A DNA stretch of 8,762 nt from Syntrophaceae bacterium CG2_30_49_12 (GTDB taxonomy: Bacteria > Desulfobacterota > Syntrophia > Syntrophales > CG2-30-49-12): assembly GCA_001873675.1 (NCBI GenBank), contig MNZP01000223.1, positions 1 to 8,762 of the forward strand. Reading direction: 5' to 3'. The position numbers and the translations under genes are program-made. The notes under the pieces were generated by a model. That model saw only the letters and a program-made list of their open reading frames with translations, searched no databases and was not told the DNA's origin. Shown one piece after another: positions 1 to 5,489 of this stretch (its first letter is position 1; each line of letters opens with the position of its first letter).

Positions 1-1
1 T

Positions 2-286
2 TTTTTTGGAGGAGTCACAGAATTCACACGACGGACCAGAAGGGCAAAATTATTGGCTCAGATATTGGAAGAAAATGATTTTGCCGTGGAGAGTAAAGGA
101 GACTTAATTATAGGACGAATTAAGAAGATTGACCGTCGAAATATGGAAGGCAAGTTCTGTCTGATTGGACGATTAATAGGCTATACACGCCAGTTAGACG
201 TCTTATTGCGCAGTGAGAAAGATATTGACTTTTTTGCCGATCAATTCCTGAAGGGCGAACGGGAGCTAAGCGCACCATTGTCTTAA
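2..286 (+). CDS. C-terminal end of a PEP/pyruvate-binding (PPDK/PEP-synthase-like) protein, partial
   Basis: The reading frame is open from the first bases of the window to a TAA at 284-286, so this is the 3' end of a gene that starts outside. The 94 visible residues begin with FFGGVTEFTRRTRRAKLL. They continue with AQILEENDF, a basic GRIKKIDR stretch, then RLIGYTRQLDVLLRS. From memory, this resembles the C-terminal tail of long deltaproteobacterial PEP/pyruvate-binding-domain proteins, which carry a similar RR..LIAEILEE.GF..E..GD... stretch and a later GYxxxxTRQLD. That assignment rests on recognition of the tail only; no ATP-grasp or phospho-histidine part is visible. A TTG at 53 could act as a start, but the frame is uninterrupted upstream and has no Shine-Dalgarno there, so a 77-residue gene is unlikely. 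It ends 19 bp before the first receiver, which points to one transcript. Confidence 0.68.
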   Translation, partial: FFGGVTEFTRRTRRAKLLAQILEENDFAVESKGDLIIGRIKKIDRRNMEGKFCLIGRLIGYTRQLDVLLRSEKDIDFFADQFLKGERELSAPLS

Positions 287-305
287 AATCAAGAAGGAGG
301 TCCCG

Positions 306-677
306 ATGAAGAAAGATATCTCTGTTATGGTCCTTGATGATGAACCCATTGTGGGCGAACGTTTACAACCGGTACTGGAAAAAGAAGGCTTCCAGGTGGA
401 AGTTTTTACCGATAGCCAAAAAGCATTAAAACGTCTTGAGGAAAAAAATTTCCAGATCCTGGTTACCGACCTCAAGATGAGCGGTCCGACGGGAATGGAT
501 GTTTTGAAATATATCAAAGACCACGAGCGGGATACCGAAGCTATTATGATTACCGGTTATGCCACGATTGAAAGGGCTCGGGAAGCTGAGATTTTAGACG
601 CTAAGTTTGTGACCAAGCCGTTTAAGCTGGATCAAATCGTCAAATTAGTGAACAAGGCGGCCAAAAAATTCAAGTAA
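306..677 (+). CDS. Stand-alone response regulator receiver protein (first of three)
   Basis: A 123-residue single receiver (REC/CheY-like) domain with no output domain. The acidic pocket is Asp11-Asp12 in LDDEPIV, the phospho-acceptor is Asp55 in LVTDLKM, the switch Thr is Thr83 in MITGYAT, and the conserved Lys is Lys104 in FVTKPF. The start is the ATG at 306, preceded by a strong GGAGG at 296-300 with a 5-nt spacer. Proteins like this normally accept phosphate from a histidine kinase and act by binding a partner. The region before the conserved Lys reads AREAEILDAKFVTKPF and is one residue shorter than in its two paralogues here, which keep the usual GAxDF block. The alpha4-beta5 surface, often the output face, is therefore altered. 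It lies 26 bp upstream of the second receiver. Partner and output are unknown. Confidence 0.93.
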   Translation: MKKDISVMVLDDEPIVGERLQPVLEKEGFQVEVFTDSQKALKRLEEKNFQILVTDLKMSGPTGMDVLKYIKDHERDTEAIMITGYATIERAREAEILDAKFVTKPFKLDQIVKLVNKAAKKFK

Positions 678-703
678 CGGAGATACTCTGGATCGGAGGA
701 GCT

Positions 704-1072
704 ATGGATAAAATTTACAACGTCATGATCCTGGATGATGAACCGATCGTTTGTGAAAGATTGCGGTCCACCCTGGAAAAGGTGAATCTGGACGTAGAGA
801 CCTTCACCGATCCTAACGACGCCGTTAAACGATTTGCCGAAAAAAAATTCCACCTTTTAATCACCGACCTCAAAATGAAGGAGCTGGACGGCATCGAAAT
901 CTTGAAATTGCTTCAGAAGGTCTCTCCAGAAACCAAAGTGATCATCATTACAGGCTTTGCCACGGTGGAAAAGGCCAGAGAAGCCCTAAAAATAGGGGCC
1001 CACGATTTTATCGCCAAACCCTTTAAACTTTCCCAACTACGGGATTTGGCGGCGAAAGCCCTTGGCCTTTAA
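704..1072 (+). CDS. Stand-alone response regulator receiver protein (second of three)
   Basis: A 122-residue single receiver domain, complete and canonical: Asp11-Asp12 in LDDEPIV, phospho-acceptor Asp55 in LITDLKM, Thr83 in IITGFAT and Lys105 in FIAKPFKL. No DNA-binding or enzymatic output domain follows, so signalling would be through protein contact or as a phosphorelay intermediate. The ATG at 704 has GGAGG at 695-699 with a short 4-nt spacer. It is closely related to the upstream receiver (shared N-terminal VMxLDDEPIVxERL pattern and KPFKL), which suggests tandem duplication followed by divergence. It stands 12 bp before the cytidylate-kinase-like gene, whose ribosome binding site fills that gap, so co-translation is likely. 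Confidence 0.94.
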   Translation: MDKIYNVMILDDEPIVCERLRSTLEKVNLDVETFTDPNDAVKRFAEKKFHLLITDLKMKELDGIEILKLLQKVSPETKVIIITGFATVEKAREALKIGAHDFIAKPFKLSQLRDLAAKALGL

Positions 1073-1084
1073 AAAGGAGAAAGG

Positions 1085-1921
1085 ATGGCCATTATAACAA
1101 TTTCCAGAGGTACTATGAGTGGCGGGGAATCTTTGGCCAAGCGCCTTTCAGAAAGATTAAGCGTCCCTGCTGTTAGCCAGGAGATATTACAGGAGGCTTC
1201 CAGCCGGTCCGGGATATCCCAATCCCTTCTTCTCCAGCAACTGGAAAAAAACAAAGGATTGATCCATGGTCCTTCTCCAGAACGCAGATTTTATCTAACA
1301 GCCATTCAATTAGCTCTGGCTGAAAGGGCACAAAAGGGAACCTTTATTTATTATGGACATGCCGGGCATCTTTTATTGAAAGGGGTTCCGCAGGTCTTAA
1401 AAGTGCGCGTGATTGCTCCTTCAAAACGTCGAGCCCGGAAGCTTACCGAGACCCTGAAAATATCGTTTGAAGAAGCGCAGAAAATGATTGAAAAAATGGA
1501 TGAGGGGCGAATCAAGTGGACCCGTTTTTTATACAATGTCGATTGGCGGGACCCATCTTTATATGACCTGGTCATTAACCTGGACGCCATAGGTATAGAA
1601 AGCGCCTGCGAGATGATCCTCTGTGCTTTAAGCCGACCAGAGTTTAGAGAAGCACCTGAGTCCCAAGCCATTATTGAAGATTTTATCCTGGCCAGCCGGG
1701 TGAAGGCTGAGTTGGCGACCCATAACCGAACCAAAGGTCTGGAATTGGAGGTAGGGGCCGAAAAAGGAATGGTTAACATTACCGGAAGTTTTCAAACCGG
1801 GGGAATTTTTCCGAGTGGAAAACATAAGATTAAGAATGATCTCATCGAAGTTGCCCAACAGGTCCAGGGTGTTAAAAAAGTCCAGATCGGCATCGAAGAT
1901 ATTCCTGTTGCCCTGGAATAA
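1085..1921 (+). CDS. Cytidylate-kinase-like protein with C-terminal BON-like domain
   Basis: A 278-residue protein. Residues 1-185 resemble the cytidylate-kinase-like family (Pfam Cytidylate_kin2). They show an N-terminal beta strand AIITISRG, a glycine-rich loop GTMSGGES at 9-16, then GHAGHLLLKGVPQVLKVRVIA near 91-111, the basic KRRARKL stretch at 114-120, and WRDPSLYDLVINLDAIGIE near 154-172. Residues ~197-273 (DFILASRVKAEL, then GMVNITGSF, ending VQGVKKVQIGIEDI) look like a BON domain, a fold usually linked to lipid or ligand binding. Glu15 occupies the place of the Walker A lysine, and many family members have Arg there, so true CMP kinase activity is doubtful; a regulatory or unusual kinase role is possible. 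No signal peptide is seen, so it is probably cytoplasmic. The ATG at 1085 follows an AAGGAG site. Its place among receivers suggests a signalling role, which is inference. Confidence 0.8.
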   Translation: MAIITISRGTMSGGESLAKRLSERLSVPAVSQEILQEASSRSGISQSLLLQQLEKNKGLIHGPSPERRFYLTAIQLALAERAQKGTFIYYGHAGHLLLKGVPQVLKVRVIAPSKRRARKLTETLKISFEEAQKMIEKMDEGRIKWTRFLYNVDWRDPSLYDLVINLDAIGIESACEMILCALSRPEFREAPESQAIIEDFILASRVKAELATHNRTKGLELEVGAEKGMVNITGSFQTGGIFPSGKHKIKNDLIEVAQQVQGVKKVQIGIEDIPVALE

Positions 1922-1926
1922 CCATG

Positions 1927-1938
1927 AGTGATATCACT
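1927..1938. promoter_or_regulatory. Perfect 12-bp palindrome, possible operator
   Basis: AGTGATATCACT is a perfect inverted repeat six bases after the stop of the cytidylate-kinase-like gene. It lies in the 59-bp gap before the third receiver, the longest gap in the signalling block. A TTGACA-like box lies at 1947-1952, but no matching -10 box is found at 16-18 bp from it, so a promoter is not shown. The palindrome could bind a dimeric regulator or be chance. There is no T-run after it, so it does not look like an intrinsic terminator. Confidence 0.3.
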
Positions 1939-1980
1939 AAAAACTTTTGACAATAGGACTTTCAATAGAGGGGGAAAGCC

Positions 1981-2382
1981 ATGCCTGAAAGACTTAATGT
2001 CCTGCTCCTTGATGATGAACCGATCGTGGGTAAGAGGCTCAAACCGGCCTTGGCCAAGATCGGCTGTAATGTGGAGGTCTTCGAGAATCCAAGAGAGGCA
2101 TTGAAACGCATTGAAGAAAAGGATTTTGACATCGTGGTTACCGATATCCGTATGGATGAGGTTGATGGTATACAAATCCTGGAGCACGTCATCCAGAAGT
2201 CTCCCCGTACAAAGGTGATCATGATCACCGGTTACGCCATGATGGCGGTTGCCAGAGAAGCCATGGAGAAAGGGGCCTTCGATTTCATCTCAAAGCCCTT
2301 CACGCCTGATGACCTAAGGAAGGTCATCGCTAAGGCGGCGCATACCTTGGGTTCCCCCATTGATTCTGAGATGGCCAGTTGA
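1981..2382 (+). CDS. Stand-alone response regulator receiver protein (third of three), likely partner of the adjacent kinase
   Basis: A 133-residue single receiver domain with Asp11-Asp12 in LLDDEPIV, phospho-acceptor Asp55 in VVTDIRM, Thr83 in MITGYAM and Lys105 in FISKPFTPDDL. A short 15-20 residue tail (HTLGSPIDSEMAS) follows the domain and carries no recognisable output module. The ATG at 1981 has a purine-rich GAGGGGG site at 1968-1974. The histidine kinase starts 29 bp downstream, so this receiver is the best candidate for its direct phospho-acceptor. It shares the DDEPIV block and spacing with the two upstream receivers but has TPDDL rather than FKLxQ after the conserved KPF, so its alpha5 surface has diverged. 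Confidence 0.94.
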   Translation: MPERLNVLLLDDEPIVGKRLKPALAKIGCNVEVFENPREALKRIEEKDFDIVVTDIRMDEVDGIQILEHVIQKSPRTKVIMITGYAMMAVAREAMEKGAFDFISKPFTPDDLRKVIAKAAHTLGSPIDSEMAS

Positions 2383-2402
2383 AAGGAGGCCGGCAAACCC
2401 GC

Positions 2403-2406
2403 GGAG
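2403..2406 (+). promoter_or_regulatory. Ribosome binding site choosing the histidine kinase start
   Basis: GGAG lies 5 nt before the ATG at 2412. A stronger AAAGGAGG at 2382-2389 is 22 nt away from that ATG, too far to serve it. The TTG at 2379 that would extend the frame overlaps the receiver stop and has no upstream site, so 2412 is preferred. Confidence 0.5.
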
Positions 2407-2411
2407 ACACA

Positions 2412-4022
2412 ATGAGTCAAAAAAAAGGGATACCCCCCACCATGACCCATGACCTTGCCGACCAGGCAAAGACCCTTGAAGGACGATCTGAGCAAATCCA
2501 GGCGACAGAATCCGCCCGAAAGGCCCTCTTAGCGAGACGCCGCCACAGACACCGCTACAGCCTGCAGCTCCATATTTACCTCAGTTTCTTTCTCGTCTTT
2601 CTGTTTGTGGCCGGCGTTGCCACTGCCCTGATGCTCACCATGTACGGGGTCGAAAAGAAACTCCGTTTCCTGGAGATTGTGGGCGAGTACATGATGGAGA
2701 TCCAGCAGGCCCGCCGCTTCGAAAAGAACTTCTTCCTCTATGGCACGAACCTGAATGATGCCGTGGAAAATGTCTATCAGGCCAAGCAGATCTTTGACAA
2801 CAATAGCGAAGAACTCAGAAAGATCCTGGGAAAAAGCAGCCAGGCGATCATCATGTCCAACCTCAGGCGTTACGAGACCATGCTTGAGAGACTTGTAGAT
2901 CTCGAGCAGACAGAGGTAACCAATCCAGACTACCCCCTGAGAAAGAAAGAGATCGAAATAGAGTTGAGGAGACAAGGTCAGAAAATGGTTTCCCTGGCAC
3001 AGGACCTCATGAAGAAAGAAAAAGAGTCACTTTCCGAGGCCATCCTGCGCTCTCGCCATATCCACATCTACACCCCTATCTTCTTGCTGCTCTTTCTTGT
3101 TCTGAATGCGTACCTCCTTGGCAGCCGGATTCTGGGGCCCATCCAGCGGTTCTCCGTGCATGCAAAACAGATCGCCTCGGGAGATTTTACCCCTATTACC
3201 CCTGAGCGCCGTTTCCGGGACGAGTTCACCGACCTGGCCATCGCGATCAATCAGATGATCCAGGAGTTGAAGAAGCGTGAGGCGGTTCTTATTCAGTCAC
3301 ACAAGATGCGGGCGATAGGAACGCTTACCGCCGGTGTTGCCCACGAACTGAATAATCCTCTGAACAATATCACCATCACCGCCCATATGTTTCTGGAGGA
3401 TTATGACCACCTCTCCGATGAAGAACGCAGGGAAATGATAAAGGATGTGGTGAACGAGGCGGGGCGATCCAGGGAGATCATCAGCAATCTCCTGGACTTT
3501 GCCAGGGAAAGTGGCTCTCAACTGGAACCGCTTGACCTTCCGGAGCTTCTGAGAGAGACGATCAACCTGGCCTCCAACCAGATCAGGCTCTCAGGCATCA
3601 AGATTGAGTTACAGAGCGGGGGGTACCTCCCCCGTATCCACGGTGACCGGCAGCAACTCAGGCAGGTCTTCCTGAATCTTATCCTCAATGCCGTTGATGC
3701 CTCGTCCAAAGGAGGGAAGATACAGGTCTTAGTGGTCCCGGCTGATGAACCCAGTTATGTGGCGGTGAAAGTGATAGATTTTGGCAGCGGGATACCGGAA
3801 CACATCCTAAGTTCCATCTTTGATCCCTTCTTTACCACCAAAGCCGGAGGGAAAGGGACGGGGCTTGGTTTGAGTGTGTCCCAGGGTATTGTAGCCAAGC
3901 ACAGTGGCCGTATCCTTGTTTCCAGTGTTCAAGGCAAAGGCTCAACCTTTACCGTCACCCTGCCGGTGACCACCATTCCGGCAGACATTGACTCCAGCAA
4001 AAACCTCTCCGGTCGAGGTTGA
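2412..4022 (+). CDS. Membrane sensor histidine kinase (HAMP, HisKA, HATPase; NtrB-like HELNN box)
   Basis: A 536-residue inner-membrane sensor kinase. A basic cytoplasmic N-terminus (RRRHRHRY) leads into TM1 at ~54-78. An extracytoplasmic, mainly helical region of ~140 residues follows, with an ARRFEKNFFLYG segment like those of four-helix-bundle sensors, then TM2 at ~219-238. HAMP spans ~239-291. The H box is AHELNNPLNN with His311; Glu312 and Asn314 form the ExxN pattern often linked to phosphatase activity. The N box is LILNAVDA (Asn426), G1 is IDFGSGIP, the F box is FDPFFTTK, and G2 is GKGTGLGL at ~480-487. It has no PAS domain and no attached receiver, so it needs a separate partner, most likely the receiver 29 bp upstream. 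The signal sensed cannot be told from sequence. A further ATG at 2442 is possible but lacks a clear ribosome site. Confidence 0.93.
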   Translation: MSQKKGIPPTMTHDLADQAKTLEGRSEQIQATESARKALLARRRHRHRYSLQLHIYLSFFLVFLFVAGVATALMLTMYGVEKKLRFLEIVGEYMMEIQQARRFEKNFFLYGTNLNDAVENVYQAKQIFDNNSEELRKILGKSSQAIIMSNLRRYETMLERLVDLEQTEVTNPDYPLRKKEIEIELRRQGQKMVSLAQDLMKKEKESLSEAILRSRHIHIYTPIFLLLFLVLNAYLLGSRILGPIQRFSVHAKQIASGDFTPITPERRFRDEFTDLAIAINQMIQELKKREAVLIQSHKMRAIGTLTAGVAHELNNPLNNITITAHMFLEDYDHLSDEERREMIKDVVNEAGRSREIISNLLDFARESGSQLEPLDLPELLRETINLASNQIRLSGIKIELQSGGYLPRIHGDRQQLRQVFLNLILNAVDASSKGGKIQVLVVPADEPSYVAVKVIDFGSGIPEHILSSIFDPFFTTKAGGKGTGLGLSVSQGIVAKHSGRILVSSVQGKGSTFTVTLPVTTIPADIDSSKNLSGRG

Positions 4023-4031
4023 TCCTCGATC
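4011..4031 (+). terminator. Hairpin over the histidine kinase stop codon, weak terminator candidate
   Basis: GGTCGAGG (4011-4018) can pair with CCTCGATC (4024-4031) around a 5-nt loop, giving eight pairs with one G-U. It spans the TGA stop at 4020-4022. No T-run follows, so it is not a classic intrinsic terminator; it may slow decay or be incidental. Confidence 0.25.
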
Positions 4032-4076
4032 TAAACCACCTATAGGATTATACCATACCCCCCCGGCCTTTTGCCC

Positions 4077-4105
4077 TTGACACGAAACTCCCTTTTATCT
4101 ATAGT
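4077..4105 (+). promoter_or_regulatory. Sigma-70-type promoter of the enolase gene
   Basis: A perfect -35 hexamer TTGACA (4077-4082) is separated by exactly 17 bp from a -10 hexamer TATAGT (4100-4105). Transcription would start near 4112, leaving a ~50-nt leader before the enolase ATG. It lies in the 142-bp gap after the kinase gene, which supports enolase being its own transcription unit. Confidence 0.7.
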
Positions 4106-4150
4106 TTCTCCAGTGAAACGGATTAGAATTGTTTTCTAAAGCATTAAAAT

Positions 4151-4156
4151 GGAGGG
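4151..4156 (+). promoter_or_regulatory. Ribosome binding site choosing the enolase start
   Basis: GGAGGG lies 8 nt before the ATG at 4165. This fixes the start at MNAKIRSVRA, which matches the usual enolase N-terminus, rather than the in-frame TTG at 4129. Confidence 0.7.
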
Positions 4157-4164
4157 AAAGGGTA

Positions 4165-5445
4165 ATGAATGCGAAAATTAGATCGGTAAGAGCCATGGAA
4201 ATCCTTGACTCCAGAGGGAATCCCACCATCCGTGTCGTTGTTGCGCTGGAAAACGACATCCTGACCTCGGCTTCAGTGCCTTCGGGTGCTTCAACCGGCG
4301 AGAATGAAGCGATTGAGCTCCGTGATGGCAACAAGAAGCGATATGGCGGCAAGGGCACTCTGAAAGCAGTAGCGAACGTTAACGAAATTATCTCTCCTAA
4401 CATAATCGGCATGGATCCAACGCGCCAAGCGGAAATTGACCACCTTATGATCGCCCTCGACGGGACGCCGAATAAGGGGAAACTTGGGGCGAATGCTATC
4501 CTGGGTGTCTCGATAGCAGTGGCCCGGGCGGCAGCCCTTGCCTCCGATCTTCCCCTGTATGCGTACCTGGGAGGGCCGGGAGCCGTGAGGATTCCCATGC
4601 CCATGATGAACATTCTCAATGGGGGCAAACATGCCGAAAACTGTATAGACTTCCAGGAGTTCATGGTTATGCCCGTCGGAGCGCCAACTTTCACTGAGGC
4701 GCTTCGCTACGGGGCAGAGACTTTTCACTCACTTCAAAAAGCTCTAAAGATAAAAGGATATGCTATCAGTGTAGGAGACGAAGGCGGATTTGCCCCTAAC
4801 CTTAAAAGCAACGATGAGGCCTGTCAGCTAATTGTGGAAGCAATCGAGGCGGCAGGATACAAGCCCGGTCAAGATATAGCCATCGCCCTGGACCCGGCGG
4901 CCAGTTCATTCTTTGAAAACGGGACATATAACCTTTCGAAATCAGGACAGGGGAAAAAGACAAGTGCGGAAATCATATCGTTATATGAAGCTTGGATTAA
5001 AGACTATCCGATCGTCTCCATTGAGGATGGCCTTGCGGAAAATGATTGGGAGGGATTTCGGCGCCTGACCTCCAGGCAAGGCCAGAGGATACAGATTGTT
5101 GGAGATGATATTTTTGTCACCAACACTGCTTTTATCGCCCGTGGTATTAAAGAAAACACCGCCAATGCGGTTCTCATTAAGCTTAACCAGATAGGCACCC
5201 TGACCGAGACTATCGAAGCTATTCATCTCTGCCGTAGGGCAGGCTGGGGATTCGTGATTTCCCACCGTTCAGGGGAGACCGAAGACACTTTCCTGGCCGA
5301 TTTTGCTGTCGCTATGGGAGGCGGACAGATAAAGACCGGCTCTCTTTCCCGTAGTGAACGTATTGCCAAATATAACCGGCTCCTGGAAATTGAGGCGGAA
5401 CTCGGAAAGACGGCAATCTTTGAAAATCCTCTGAAATTGATTTAA
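4165..5445 (+). CDS. eno: Enolase (phosphopyruvate hydratase)
   Basis: Interconverts 2-phosphoglycerate and phosphoenolpyruvate in glycolysis and gluconeogenesis; cytoplasmic and Mg-dependent. At 426 residues it has the normal bacterial length. The N-terminal domain has ILDSRGNPT and PSGASTGENEAIELRDG. The barrel has GGKHAENCIDFQEFM at 153-167, the catalytic Glu206 in VGDEGGFAPN, and metal ligands Asp243 (ALDPAAS), Glu287 (SIEDGL) and Asp314 (VGDDIFVTN). It also has Lys339 in LIKLNQIGTLTET, the HRSGETED loop at 367-374, and Lys390 in IKTGSLSRSER. All catalytic residues are present, so it should be active. Small departures from the common pattern include HAENCID where HADNNVD is usual. It has its own promoter and is not tightly linked to the signalling genes. 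It faces the convergent PBP gene across 44 bp with no clear terminator. Confidence 0.98.
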   Translation: MNAKIRSVRAMEILDSRGNPTIRVVVALENDILTSASVPSGASTGENEAIELRDGNKKRYGGKGTLKAVANVNEIISPNIIGMDPTRQAEIDHLMIALDGTPNKGKLGANAILGVSIAVARAAALASDLPLYAYLGGPGAVRIPMPMMNILNGGKHAENCIDFQEFMVMPVGAPTFTEALRYGAETFHSLQKALKIKGYAISVGDEGGFAPNLKSNDEACQLIVEAIEAAGYKPGQDIAIALDPAASSFFENGTYNLSKSGQGKKTSAEIISLYEAWIKDYPIVSIEDGLAENDWEGFRRLTSRQGQRIQIVGDDIFVTNTAFIARGIKENTANAVLIKLNQIGTLTETIEAIHLCRRAGWGFVISHRSGETEDTFLADFAVAMGGGQIKTGSLSRSERIAKYNRLLEIEAELGKTAIFENPLKLI

Positions 5446-5489
5446 AAGCCCTGATCCGGCAAGGGGGGACGCCTTAAGTGCCTTCTTCG

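Noticed and set aside
53..286. Separate 77-residue gene starting at TTG 53
   Set aside because: The same frame is open to the window edge and the upstream residues fit the same protein tail; no Shine-Dalgarno precedes the TTG.
1947..1952. TTGACA box as promoter of the third receiver
   Set aside because: At 16-18 bp downstream the sequence is GGGGG-rich ribosome site, with no -10-like hexamer.
2379..2411. Extended histidine kinase start at TTG 2379
   Set aside because: It overlaps the receiver stop and would translate the GGAGG region; ATG 2412 has a proper GGAG site.
4129..4164. Extended enolase start at TTG 4129
   Set aside because: It would translate the strong GGAGGG site; the enolase family begins at the ATG at 4165.
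4095..4694. 199-residue open frame on the - strand opposite the enolase start
   Set aside because: Antisense to a clear enolase; composition mirrors the enolase codons, with no family match or ribosome site.
5446..5489. Bidirectional terminator between enolase and PBP genes
   Set aside because: Only a 4-bp CCCT/AGGG stem could be found and no T-run follows on either strand.
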